Shown here: piece by piece, positions 37,624-51,019 of the stretch
Position numbering within the stretch: the first letter of the stretch is position 1
Layout: the number at the start of each line of letters is the position of its first letter
DNA from: Bradysia coprophila
Lineage: Eukaryota; Arthropoda; Insecta; Diptera; Sciaridae
DNA length: 64,000 bases
Direction of reading: 5' to 3'
Assembly: GCF_014529535.1 (NCBI RefSeq)
Contig: NW_023503416.1
Location: 434,001-498,000, forward strand
Translations under genes and position numbers: made by a program
Notes under the pieces: model-generated
Told to the model about the DNA's origin: nothing
The model's input: the letters and a program-made list of their open reading frames with translations, nothing else
Database searches by the model: none

Positions 37624-39890
37624 TCAAAAATATTGCTTGGTGTCGAACACTTTATCCCAAAATATCCAACATGATTTGCGACGAGACGATGAAATCTGCT
37701 TTGCCACAATAATCTCACCAACAAACGCACATACCGCTACAGCGTAACCCAGCAACATAATCATAAGTGCGCCAGTAATGTGACCCACTGTTAAGACAAC
37801 TAATCCATCATCATCATCGTTACTACTATCAGAGTTTTGAATTAATTCAACCGCTGCAGCTGAATTATCTTTCGCCCATTTTTCCAACAGTCCGAATTCG
37901 GAAACCCTTCGAATAATTGAGTTCATTTGCGGCAAAAGATGATAATATTTCTTGGTCATCATTGCGACCGAAAAGGTGTAAATATTGTCGGCTTTTGAAA
38001 AGCAAAATATGTCGGTTTTCGGCACCACCGGATTGTTCATGGCGTGTTCACGACTGGTTGCAACTGCCAAGAAATCGTTGAACTTGAGTTTGTAAAAGCA
38101 GTCGTCAATGTTATCGCAAAGATTAAAGGAATTTCGTGCTTTTACAGTGACCTGAAATTGCAATATTTGAAAATATTTTCAGTTGAATCGAATTTCGGTT
38201 TGCAAACTACATCATCTTTAGCGTCGAAATGTTCCAACGTTACGGTGCCACCATTGAATTCTAGATTTGCTGCCACTGCTTGTTGAAGATTTGAAATTTG
38301 CTCCTTTTGGCGAGGATTGGTAAGCACTCCCACGAGAAAACTGTTAAACAACGTACTGAACAATAAACCGTAAAACAAAAAAATGAAAAAAACAATTCGA
38401 GCATTCGTGTGCTTCGGATCATAGATCGTCGTTAGACCCATCGTAACGGATAGACTAGCCAGCAACATCCACATAAAATTTTTGGATTTATGGTCCATTT
38501 TGATGAAACCGTACAACATTGATGCCATCAAAAACACAACCAAAATTATCAGACTCCAAATCGTTGTGGAAAATAGATTGAAAATATTTCTCCAAAGTTC
38601 CTCCGGTTTTGCATTCGCTACGCACCAAGTTTGATCGTCTTGATAGTATGGGATAGAAGATGAAAGATATTTTCTTGTATTCGAATCTTCGTCCATGCCA
38701 CCTATTAACACATCTGATGTTCTGAAATGAACGAGCTAGAACCAAAGGAAATTGCAATCATTTTCATACTTGTACCCATCGATTAGATCAACGTATCCTT
38801 GAGTTAGTTTCGAAGAGAGTCGATTTTCTCTAGTTTCGTTTAAAATATTGTACACTGTCGACAACTGCAGTACCTTTAAATGCAATTAGTAGAATTATTC
38901 TCAGACAATCGAAATTACGCTTGGAATAAACTCCTAAATTTATGTGGGATGCCGATACCTTAGCAATAGTTTGCAATAAGAGAACTTCGATTCCATTTGT
39001 AAATTCTCCACTCTCGGAATCATAATAAGTATATGGTGGCTGTTTTGCATAGAATACAATGTAAAATAAGTAACGTTGGTAATCACACTGCCATGGTTTA
39101 CCTACCCAAACGCTACTCGAAATTTTAAGAGAACATCCATGCAGACGATGTGGAATTTTCTTCTCTTTTCTCTTCGGAATAAAAACCACATTTGTGTCGC
39201 TTGAATTAGTAGGATCTACTTGATATTCGCAATTGTCGATGACCCGGAGATTTACAATGCGGTTGGCACAGTTCTGTCCCTCATATGGAAACCATGTAAT
39301 CATTTCTACGATATTTGTACCTGCTTTCCTGTACATCAAATTGACATTCAGCATATTATGAAGTAATAGTTCGCTGAACACATTCCGGATTTGCTCTGCA
39401 AGAGTTTCCGGATCAAACAGCTCCGTAAACAAACCCATAACTTGTGCCATCGGATTCCATGTTGGAAGAGACCGCCACTGATGTACGGTGCTGTTTACAT
39501 CCTCATACGACACAATGAACATGAAATAATTCTGAGCCTTTTCAGAGACGTGTGAGGCTGGAACGAATCTTTGTTAAGATCGAAACTTTTGTCAGATAAT
39601 GTCGTTCAGTAACCGTTCATATGTTTTTTACGCGAGTCCTTAATCATCACCGAAAATTCATGTGTCACATCCTCGTTAAGTGATTCAATAATTCTGGTTT
39701 GAAACGTTGATGGAGATGGTGTTAAGTTCATAATTACCAGAGAGCCTTTCATTGCTTTATCTGATCGAAAGTAATGTTGACAAAATCTCTTGATGCATGG
39801 TATTGAATCATGTTGCACTTCATGGTCATTGTTGGAAAATGCTCGTACCAATTTAATTAAAATAAATATGTAGCACTGCCACCCCTTCAT
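37624..39890 (-). CDS. Divergent ionotropic receptor (IR family chemoreceptor)
   Basis: Five exons on the minus strand (39890-39614, 39557-38959, 38873-38770, 38721-38211, 38151-37624) give 672 aa. A signal-peptide-like N-terminus precedes a long extracellular region with an S1-type segment (GIEVLLLQTIAK). Next come TM1 (IWSLIILVVFLMASMLYGFI), a pore-loop region (WMLLASLSVTMGL), TM2 (ARIVFFIFLFYGLLFSTLFNSFLVGVL), an S2 lobe, and TM3 (GALMIMLLGYAVAVCAFVGEII). This is the variant glutamate-receptor architecture of insect IRs, which form ligand-gated cation channels in chemosensory neurons. The ligand and IR subfamily cannot be told; sequence divergence suggests a rapidly evolving, tuning-type IR rather than a co-receptor. 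Introns are 53-85 bp. Confidence 0.85.
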
Positions 39891-42800
39891 TTTTGGTTAG
39901 CTTACGTTTATGGGCGAGTATTTGTACGAAGTTTGCAATTGTAATATCGATGTTCCCGGATTTTATAGTGAGTTCAATCGTTCCGTTCATTATGCTCAAA
40001 GTGCAACCGATTTCCGATCGGCCATTATCTTGTCAAAATTCAGAAATTAAATTTGATTGAAAAATCATTTTGTCCAAATTAATAGTTTACTGAATGTGTA
40101 TTCTTTAACCTCGCGTGTCGTAACCAATTGTCATGGATTGAAAACAAACATTTGTTTTAAAAATTTTATTTGCATCAAGGCAACTCAATAAAATGTTAAT
40201 TCAATTGACATCCGCTGACGAAAAAGATTTGAAAATATTTACCTGTAACGAGTCACTTTGTCTTCAGGTACTCTGTGAGTTGTACATTGAATAGTGAAAA
40301 GTACAAGTGACGGTGACAGGTGTTTCGTATTATCTGGAGACAAAAGTACTCCTTACAGTTACGGTATTATTTTCGAATGTGTTTTGTCAATTGGAGGTAT
40401 TACTGTTGAATAATGTTTAAGTTGGTGTCCGAATAAAGGTAACTAAAAAAAACTTTTTACTCTTTTGTTCCAAATTATTTCATCACGTAAGAGTAGCGAA
40501 AGTTTCGTCCATTTAGGAGCTCAACGACTCTCCTTACGTTTCTCCCGTTGAAATTATAGAAACGATGTGGAACGAATAAAACGGCAAAAGTTATTTGTGT
40601 TGAGCCAACAAATTTTTTTTTTGCTTAGTTAATCGTGATTTGGGCAGTTTTGAAAATTCAAAGCACGATGCCATTAAAACCACTGTGCTAATTTCAGTAG
40701 AATGCCCATCAGACATGAGTAAGATATGTAACTCACTTCGGTTACTCAATCAAGTTTAATTTTCTCCGCGCAAGACGCTTAATGGACATATTGTCATTTG
40801 CAATGCATTGCATTCATACATACATACATTGCATCAAGTATTTGGATGAAAAAACAAAAGTAAGAATGGTATTTAGTAAACCTTAACATACTGTACGATC
40901 AGTAAATCTTTCAACATTTTATTACGCCAAATGCACGTTGCATGAAACAAGTAAACCAACAGGTTAATCAATTTGTATTCACTGAGAGCAAAATGCAGAT
41001 GAATTTCATTCATTTTTCGCTCTACACAACTCTACCGCTTCCATACGCACTCAGCTCTATGTTCGAAGAAACTCACATCAACAAAATAATTAATATGTGT
41101 TCAAGTAACACTCTCAGTCTACACAGTACTTCAGTCGTGTACCATCCGTTGTGCGGGAAGTTTAAAATACAAATCGTGTGAACGTTGTTTACGTTGAACT
41201 TCCTTTATATATTTAAGTTTATTAGTTTTCTTTAGTAACGTTATTGTGTGTTAATGTACATTAAACGGTTGTAAAACCAAATTCATAAATAATTATTAAA
41301 ATGATACGTTCGTAGGACGAGCCATATTCGTCAGAAACAACAGTTCGTTCAATCTAGTCGGGTCAAAGAAACTTTTAAGAATATTAACGTTAAGCATTTT
41401 ATAGAACCTAACTGTTCTATACGAAAGTAAGTGTGAAATATGAAAAATAAATTGTCCCTCCTGTAAGCATAAATTATCAACAGAGTTCATCTCAATTGAC
41501 TTTGAAAATTGTTCCTTTGACTCTTTTATCAAATACCATTGAGATTACACTCCCAATAATTTAAGAAAATATTATGACCAGTGCGTATATATTCATAGAA
41601 GTTCTGAAGAAAAAAAAATTAAAATTCGTGCCAACCGTCAATGAGACAGTAAGTTTATTTTGAAGCATTTACGTAGTGGATGATTGTTAATGTAAATTAT
41701 GAAAAAGAAACTTTTATGGATACAATGTTGATGGATTGAGTAGCGAACACACGACGATCTACATTAATCAATCTAATTGATTTATCGAAAGAAAATTCAA
41801 TAAATTTTAATTGTCGGTTGTGGTTGTAAACAACCGAAAGCAATATAAAATTGAAACTTGTATTAAAAGATTATATCAAAAGAAATTAGCGATTTATTGA
41901 CTCAATGTATACACATTTTATCCACAACATATGACATAGTGACAGCCACTTCTTTTCATACACAATATTCAAGACATACACACGTTGATTGACCTCAAAA
42001 CAAAATCTGAATGGCCGCGTTTTTTCGAGTTTTTTTTTATTTTTAAATTTCTTTTAAAATTCTTTAGGTTGTGTAAATTACTGTTTCGTATGGAGAAGGA
42101 GTCGAATATGTGGTTTTTAAAGCCGAATTGGATAAAGAAGATGAACCGTGATTAATCTTCTGTAACTTTATTTTTCTTTGCCACATAATACACATCTCTC
42201 CCACAGACCTAATACAAGTCAAAGATACATAAAACATTTTCAATATATCGAAAGACCGTTAGATAAACTCTTGGCGGCTGGATATATGAAGAGAAAAAAG
42301 AATCTATTTTGTTGAGATGAAATTATTGTTTGTCGATCTATTATGCTAGTACCAGTACCAGCCAATATTTAGTTATCTGGTTAATTAAAGAGTAGTGAGG
42401 AAGGTGAGACGACTCTCTTTGTTTAGACTAAATAGATTATTGCATTAAAAATGCAGTTATGATGGCATTCATAAGATTAGATAGTGCATACAATAGGTAC
42501 TTATGGATACAGCAATACTTAGCTCTATTGTGAGTTTTATTAACGCCGATGAATCGCTTCCCATGTCACAATACATTGTTATCTTTTTGAGTGTTTTTAC
42601 GCAGCGCAATAGCATAAAATCTAAATAATAGAAATGGATTGAGAAATTGATCGAAGAAAAGAAGTTAATGACCATGCTATCACGGCTTTTGCAATAATTT
42701 TGCCATTGTTTTGTTTTGTACCGGAGTCAATAAAAATCTTTGATACTTTACTACCTTCAAGGTGTGATTCACACTCTCGTATCACGTACAAAAACAAGAT

Positions 42801-45013
42801 TATAAACTGTAAAAATTTACATTTTTTGAACAGCAACTTCTTTTATGATTTTTGAATTATCATCACACTTTTTGAACCGACATGACGCGTCATTTACATT
42901 TTATTTCAATGAACTGCTGTTGATAAATATCCCAACATCAATCTTGCTCTTGCATACAACGAATGAAAAATAAATTTCGAGAACTTTTTTTTGCAGTAAT
43001 TTACTCAGTGACGATGTTCTTAATCAATTTGCACTGAAATCAATTGAAAGGTTAATTGTAAAGTGAGACGAACTGTGAATGTTATTTGAAGTAGAATTCC
43101 ATGAGTTGCAGTGGGATTTTATCGCTATGACAAAGAACACAATTGAAGTTGGAATTTTATCAACCAATCGTTCCCATGCCACAATCTTTCAGAATTAACT
43201 TTGTAGATCTTTTTTGTGTTCCGAGTAATTTGTTGACGTCGACAGTAATTTCAATAAATTTTGAGATTTTCTCTCTGAGAGGAAAATATTTCGTTCGAAA
43301 TTTCAGCTATTTTCAAATTACAATCAATTTTGCGATATTTTTGTGTTTTGACATAGCCATTGATAATGCTGCCCGTTTTCGGCTTGTGAAATATTTGGCT
43401 ATAATAAAACCATTTTTCTTGAGATTCATTTAGTTTTTTCTCTCAAAAGAAAAACGCTAAGAAAGAGTTAAAATACTTGATGTGAACGATCGACCTTCAT
43501 AATACTGCACATTCTCCACACTCTGAGGGTATGGTGCGGGAAATCAGAAAACTGCTCACATTAGGCTGCTATTAAAGTAAAGTTCACAAAAAAAAAAATT
43601 ACATCAAGCAATGGTTCTCCATTCCCTAAAATAATCTTGGTAATAATCTGATGCTTAATAAAGAAATTGCTGCCTTTACAACTCGGTAGTTCTCTTGCTC
43701 AATCTCAGAATTGGAAAAACTCGCCACAAGGATAACCTCCCAACGCCAATTCATATATGGCCAATTTCATATCGAAAGTCAGACCCTATAAATTTGTGGT
43801 AGAACCACGAACGACTGAATGGCTACGGTTCGTCAATCTTGGAATTGATTCCGTCAAGCAAACCGAATTGTTTGGCCTCATGTTAAAAGGTTTTTCCCAA
43901 ATAATCTGTAATTTGTTCCTTATAATTAAAACTTAACAATCCCCACAATAGGTGCGTCGGTTCACTTCCCTCTCGAATATATTCGTTGATCGTTTCCCAA
44001 ATTATTGAACAGACAATAGGAGTTACTCCGAGCAAAGATTTGAAATGGCGCGGCGTCGGCCAGCACCTGTATTTCTCTTAGTCGAATTTCTTAAATACGT
44101 GTAAACCGACTAGACAAATGAGCCATTCATTTTCTTAAAAAAAAAGTAGTGCTAGCCAGGAGGATATTAGAAGGGTATCGAACGTAACCTAAATACGATC
44201 AATTTGTGTGAATATGTCTAGCTTACATTTAGGGGAGCTATATATTAGCACCCAAATTGTATACTTCGAGGCGCGTCTCAAAAGTCACGTTGTGCCATAA
44301 GTGAGACCAAATCAAATCATGTTATTCTATGACCGTTCACGTTCATATTGCATATTAAGGTTCAATCGATTTATTTTGTTCTGCTGATAATTTTTTTAGC
44401 GAGATTGATTTTTACAATAAATTCTTTTTAAGAAACATAAATAGAATATCAATTGACCGTTTTTTACTTTTGTTGAAATTATACGGAAAGCTGCTGTAAG
44501 CTCTTTTACTTTGAATTTTACATATTCATTATACGAAACTGAAATATACCATCTTGTTATGTCGTTATACAACTATTTGATGTGAAAATATTTGCGCGAC
44601 AGAATTATAAAACATTCGAACAAAAACAAGGAAATTGCTGAATGACTGATTCGTTCAAACAACAAAGTTATTGCAAATGTTTTGGATGGATAAATTAATT
44701 GTGATACAGGTAGTATAGAGTGCAGTTGTGGTGCATAATTTATAAAGAATGTTAATTACAGCTGTTGTTCTTGATATTGTGATTATCAATTATAACAGGA
44801 AATTTGAACGGTGTGATGTTCAAACTTCCAATATTTGTTTTAGTGATTGAAATTATCTCGCTTACCGAATTTCTGCTCACTTGAAAATCGAAAAATATTC
44901 CGAATGTGCAGTTACTACCCTTTAAAAACCAGCTTACGTCAAGAATTTTGAATTAATCTCATTTTACATCTTTATTTATAATTTTTTTTCAAAACGGATT
45001 CATATTCAACTCA
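39891..45013. other. 5-kb AT-rich intergenic region
   Basis: Several short open frames occur but none shows domain, signal or splice evidence. I see no transposon with a clear boundary. The last few tens of bases are the probable 3' UTR of the TIL-domain gene. Confidence 0.4.
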
Positions 45014-46012
45014 TTATGCCCTCGGTAGACGAGTTGATTCTGGACAACTTTCTTTACTATAACAGAACATGTCAGTATATGAATCTGTAAATCCATTAAA
45101 ATAGGAAAAAAATGCCAATTTATTTTGAGGACAAATACAAGTGGGTCCTGGGCTGGGACAATGCTCTTCACCATAACATGCTGGTTGACACGGTGCATCC
45201 ACGCTATATATTAGACCAAGTGCAGCGCATCGCTCTAAATACATAAAAGTGTGAACAGATTGTTGAATGTATACCACACCACATCTTCAAACCTTCGGAT
45301 GGTTGATATTCAGCTACACACTCTTCAGCTTCTACGTTCACACAGGTCCCATTACTTAATCGCCTGTACTCGTCTGTTGGCGTACTGAAATAGCGTTCCT
45401 CGTTATTTCCACAAACACATCGGGGACTCCATTTATAACCAGTGCCATGTGATTCTCCATTGGCAGTACATTGATACGTACGACAATTTATGTCACACAC
45501 ACCCAGTTCTACTTTTTCCGAGAACATTTCAAACGGTCCACTGCACGACTCTTTTTTTATTACAAAACACAAAATGAATATTTGCTAGTACTGAGTCTAC
45601 TGAGTACTGAAAATGTAACACTGTGAATGACGCCACTTACCTGGTATAATAGGTAACTGTGCTTTACTGCGTTGTCCTCAACCGATACACACACTCCATC
45701 ATTTAGTCTTGCAAATCCAGGCTTACAGTAACAGTCACCATTAGGTTTATAGCTAATATGACAGTCCCAAGTTCGAACATAGTATTCGCAAGAATTTTGA
45801 CATCTTGTAGGATCAATTGCATATTCTTCATTTAATGCTGCACATGTCTCTATCAAAGAAATCAATTAGCGTGAATAGTCCTATCTACTATCACATCCTA
45901 AATAATTGGGTATAAAACAAAAAGTACCTGGTGAAGGAATTATGCCACGTTCAGCATTAAGAAAATTCAGATAAATTGTTGCCAGAAAAATAACCAGACC
46001 TTTAGCCTTCAT
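45014..46012 (-). CDS. Secreted multi-domain TIL-like (trypsin-inhibitor-like) cysteine-rich protein
   Basis: Four exons on the minus strand (46012-45928, 45849-45641, 45548-45293, 45234-45014) give 256 aa. The start is a clear signal peptide (MKAKGLVIFLATIYLNFLNA). Three Cys-rich units follow, roughly one per exon, each opening with a Cys near a phase-1 or phase-0 boundary: TCAALNEEYAIDPTRCQNSCEYY...CYCKPGFARLNDGVCV; SCSGPFEMFSEKVELGVCDINC...CVCGNN...LSNGTCV; and RCAALGLIYSVDAPCQPACYGEEHCPSPGPTCICPQNK. The first unit fits the TIL pattern (Asn-Glu after Cys, then CxC and a Gly-x-Cys-Val end). TIL domains inhibit serine proteases or serve as scaffolds. The later units are less canonical. A secreted haemolymph or gut role is inferred. 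Confidence 0.82.
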
Positions 46013-49000
46013 CTTTTCGATCAGCTTTGCGTCGATATTCGTATTTTCGCTTTATTTATACTCCGTAGGATAATAGTTAGGAATATTAAAATTAGAAAAT
46101 TATTTTGCGTGCATATTGAAGCAGCTAAATAAATACATTTTGCAAAGTAAATAGACTCAGATGATGATAAGTAACAGTTTGAACCGATACTTCTTTCCTC
46201 GTGCCTCAGTGTATTTTTGACCTAAAATTACTTGAAATTCATTCTAAATTAAAATAATTTGTGTTGTAGAATTTCAAGCGCCAGTGTCTTTGGTATAATT
46301 GGTATTGTTTTACGCAATAGAATTGCAATATTTTTTTCACGATTACCTTTTCGTATCCACAACCTAAAAAAAATTATGAAAGATTTTAGACTGTTAGATT
46401 CCATAGCATTGCACCTAGCGGTAACATAGAAAATATTCGGAGGCTGATGAAATTACTGTATCACTCTTCATATGTGTTTTAGGCCAAATCTAGAACTCTA
46501 TTTAATTTTCATTGAAATTCTATTTATAAAAAAAAGTTAAGTTTCATATACGTCATTTTGGCAACATCAGTTACGTTCAGCTCAAATTGACTCTCATTTT
46601 CATTCAGCAAAATATTATTTCACTTGCCTCACTAAAGATCTATTATGAGAAGAAAAATTTGTTTTCGTGCATTCGCATGTGTTTATTATCGGAAATAATT
46701 ATTTGCTAAGTAACAGCCTAAAATAACATTGCCTTCATGCAAAAAAAACAACCATTTATTTGACTAACAGATAAGTTCTATAATTGCCATGTTAAGTCTA
46801 ACAACGCCAGTCAAATTGTTGGCTCATTGAGAGCTTTAACCTGATACGGTATGAAATTTATGAAATCCACACTTTTACAAATGTTGGCTTATATTTGATC
46901 CAACGTTCAAACTGTAAAGTGAACTCCATGATCAGATTCATAACTATTATGTTTGTTGTCCATCTCTCCATCTCAGCATGGAGTATAGTTACTATACTTC
47001 GGCATAATCCGGATTTGTTCTAAAAGCATGGATTCAATAGGCTTAATATACAACCTTTACATGATTCAATCGAGGATACGTTGTTGCCAAGTGAACACTA
47101 GCGAGAACTCATTAGTACAGGGATCTTAAGAAACGAATGCTTGACTGTTGAAAACATGTTCCATGTATGATTTCCATCGTCTAAAATTACGATCGCGAAA
47201 AAGTAATCAACCTGATTAAAGATGCAGTCGAACTGTGGCGTCGTTACACTTTCACCAATAAATACTTTACAAAGTCAGTTTTCCAATGAATTTTTTATCG
47301 ATTGAGTTTCATAATATTTACGCATATTTATACACGGCCATGCTTATGGAAATGTTAAATCTCTTTCAGTGATTAAATAACATTGATGATGATTTGAGCG
47401 TACCAACTAAAATAAACCGGTAGGTTATTAAAACATTGATTGAAACTTTTGTGGGATTATAAAAACGTGAAAGCATCCGGGAGTTTTACTTTAGACGACT
47501 GGAGAAATTAATTTTACAAAGGATGAACTGAAAACGGATGTAGTTTTTCCAAAGTGATTGAAGCAGATCGAGTTAGTGTAACATTCACCTCAAAACTTAA
47601 ATATAATTCTTCCACAGATCTCATGACTTGAGTGAATGAAAAGAAAATCTTTGTTTGATCTGTATCACAGTATTTTCTCGAAACTCTTAATTTCTTTCAA
47701 AGTTATAACATGCAAGAAAAACATATAAATAACTTTTGCATGATTCTTCTTGCGAGAGAGTACGTAATGTAGGCAACACCACATTCCAATGTCAAGTTGA
47801 AAATCAATTTTTTTTTCATCTAAAACTCGCCTCTTCGTCTTCAAACCAAAAGTTTCAAGTTATGCATCATAGAATCCATCATAAAGCATACTTTTGACAC
47901 AGTCAAACTAGTTTTCACATATAATAAGTATACGAAAAAGAATATTTTAACGAATAACGAGTCCACATGACGCATTAAAGAAACGATAATTGGGAATGGT
48001 AATAATAAAAAATACACACAGTTTATAGGTCAACCTCTTTTCAGTTGAAATGTAGTTGTACGTTACATACCTTACTTGAATATAATTTAATACAAAAAAA
48101 GATGATAAAAGACCGAGAGAAGATATAAATAAAAGTTACTTCGACTGCATAATGGTAATTGATCTTTCTGATTGAGTAAAAGTATTTTAAGTTTGACTTA
48201 GTTTCACTTTTATTTACTGAAAGTGTATCCGTAGACAATAAAAAAGGTGATGCTAGGATTTGAAAATTATATTTGTAAAAATATTTTTGCTTTCGCGTTT
48301 GTAAATTTATAATCGGACAGTGTCACGCATGACACTATCGAAACCAAAACTTTTTCTTCATAAATGAAAAGTAAAAACAATCCCACTTATTAGCGGCGAT
48401 ATGACAATGTAAATATACAAAATGTGCTAAACTATTCTCAATATCATTATTAACATAATTAATTTGAATTTGAATAGACGAATATCAATACGCTGCTCAG
48501 CGTTTACAGTCATAACGTCTAATCTGTTTCATTGTAAAAAAAAAAAATTCAACTCAGCGTAAATATACCGAACGAGATACATTTACCACTAATTGATCTG
48601 ATGCTTCTTCAAACAAAATGAAGTAGCAGTTTCGTGGCAATACAATCTTGAAAATATAGAAGGTCCTATCAAATATTCAGGTAAAATGGCATTCATTAAA
48701 ATTGACCTCAATTTATGAAGAACCGAGCGAAGAAAAGAAAGAAATGATCTACCGTACGAAAATTATTGCTAGTGTTATTTTGGAGGAATTATCAACATTT
48801 ATATTTCTTTCTTCTTTTTTCTCCTTTCTGTATTCGAATCATGACGCAGCTACCTCCCGCCTAAAAAAGACCAACTAATCCAGGGAACAAGGCAACCATA
48901 TATAGCAGAAGTTTCAAAAGTTTTCATCGAAATCGGTCCACTTCAACCGGTAAACCGCAATTTTCACAACGAGAAAATAGTTACGTTCTCACCTCAGCTG

Positions 49001-49710
49001 AAACTTCTGGAGCTTTTGTTGTGAAAACGTTGGATTTAAAAAAATAGGAAATTTTATTTTCTCGGGTGAATTGTGGCCCTTGATACGCTCTGGCCACAAA
49101 CAACTCCGTCGAAGTAAAATTTAAAACTTTTCTTCCTAGGTTAACAAATAACTTTTAAATATTACCTATTTTCATACAAGATGCACCATTTGACCAAAAA
49201 TTAATGAAAAACATTCACTCAGTGATGTGGTTTGCGCTTAAACTTTTGCGCTTAATGTAATCGGCCATTTACATGGTCTATGATGTAATCTACTATTAAA
49301 CAAAACAAGAAGTGCAACTTTCCAACAAAAAAACAAAAAATACACCCAAAAAAGCTTGCAAGTAATTAAACTCTTGAGAAAGATCGGCACTTCTCAGTGA
49401 TATTCAGGAAATGTTTTATTTTAAATAAGTGCACTTGAGACCTGCAATGTTTTTAATGATGCGAGACGCTAAAAGAAACACGATTTTCAGTATTCTTAGT
49501 ATCTTTTAGTATCCTTCAAAAAAAATTAAAACAAAAAAAAAATACAAAAAAAAACAGTTTTCAGTTCAGCTTTCGGTGGGGTCAATTTACCAAAGAAATT
49601 TATTTACAGATTCATGTCCAAATATTCTGAAATAAAAGTATTTCAAATTTAGCTTCCAGGCATATAAGCAATTAACAAATTGAATTTTTACAAGTTTATA
49701 AAAAAAGCAT
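46013..49710. other. 3.7-kb AT-rich intergenic region
   Basis: Includes the promoter of the TIL-domain gene. No coding unit or clear repeat could be supported. Confidence 0.4.
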
Positions 49711-50793
49711 TCAACGGAAATTATTTTTAAATAGCTTTCTTTTATTTGGTCTCTTCACTCGCTTGGAGTGTCTCGGAGAAACGTTGACCTGGCATATCTT
49801 TCGTTTTCGGCTGAAAAGAGCAAAACTGATTTAGAGTAAAGACAATACAGAAAGACTACAATGTAATAAATAAAGTAGATAGTATGGCGTGTGTGGTAGT
49901 CACGGCTAGGTCAAAGTTCTCGAATATAGGTACGAAACTGAAATTTCACTTTTTCATACAAAGTTCTGCTCAATTTTTAGTTCTTGGGTTCATTTTCTTT
50001 CTCTGATGTTGCGCAAGCACAACAAGCGACGTATCCCCAATTTTGTTATGCCGTTCATAATTTCTCTCTATGACCTTTCACAATTTCTAGGGGACCCAAA
50101 CTAACCACACAGATGGGTTTTTATACCATCGTAGCTGATATTAGTTTCAAAGCAAAGCAAATGCAAAGACTCATCTCACTGAAAAGTTGAATGTGCCGGT
50201 TGTCAAATATGAACACATTTCAAGCATTCGGCACATTTCAAGTGAATGCGACATGGAAGTTTTAGTATATACCTTCGTCTCTCAGCCAATACCTCGTTTA
50301 CAGCATCGTTCCAGGATCTCTGGCCGAGATCGGGAAGAGCTTTCCGAACAGCCCCGAGTATTTGATTTTGCCAGACAGCTTCATCCTGAGCAAAAAACCC
50401 TGTACGCCGTAAGTTTTCGAACACTTCAATTAAAACCTTAAAAAAGAAAGATTCAATTAGGTAGGAGTTATTGGAGTAGTGTATTTGACCAGTATTACAC
50501 TTTCATGACTTTTTTCGGTTTTTTTTTTCACAATATACGTTCAGAAATTTTTGGGCGAACGCCATTTTTACAACTGAGTTTCAATTTCTCACAACCTCTT
50601 CAATAGTATGAAGTGTGACGCAGTCCTTTCCCTTCCTATTTGTAAAATATCTGATTTCGATGACACTAGTAGTAGCGTCGATTGATGTTAGTTGACAGAT
50701 GATTTTCTTTATGTACTTACTGGGAGAGAAAAGTGTAGTTCGATATGTTTTCTGATTTAAGAGTTGTTGTGGTGTTTGTAATTGATTCCACAA
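49711..50793 (-). CDS. Possible small gene with basic C-terminal tail, unknown function
   Basis: Three minus-strand exons can be joined in phase: 50793-50596, 50436-50273 and 49810-49711, giving 153 aa. The middle exon reads VLIEVFENLRRTGFFAQDEAVWQNQILGAV and RKALPDLGQRSWNDAVNEVLAERR, which looks like real amphipathic helices. The last exon becomes strongly basic (RKRKICQVNVSPRHSKRVKRPNKRKLF). No family is recognised. The 5' end is doubtful: it overlaps one arm of an inverted repeat, and an acceptor-like CTCTCCCAG at about 50731-50739 offers a different exon start, so more coding sequence could lie upstream or this may be a remnant. Confidence 0.35.
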
Positions 50794-51019
50794 GAATTTC
50801 GTTGAACAAATCTAGATTTTTATTTTCTAAATTTTTCTTGAATCTTTCTCATGGTGTTCTAATATCATGATATTCTAATGGTCCGTTGCCGATTCGCAAC
50901 GTTAAAAATATCAAATGTTCTGTAAAAAAATAAAAAATCTAGATTTTATTTTGTTAAACAGATTTTTTGTGGAATCATTTACAAACCACAACAACTCACA
51001 AAACAGAAAACATGTCGAA
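50739..51019. repeat. Inverted repeat with about 90-bp arms
   Basis: Arm one (50739-50826) contains ATGTTTTCTG, GAGTTGTTGTGG, TGATTCCACAA and TCTAGATTTT. Arm two (50922-51019) carries the same words inverted. The spacer is about 95 bp. It could fold into a hairpin and may be a decayed fold-back transposon. Confidence 0.65.

Noticed and set aside
40942-41181. 79-aa plus-strand frame
   Set aside because: No signal peptide, motif or splice evidence; typical chance ORF.
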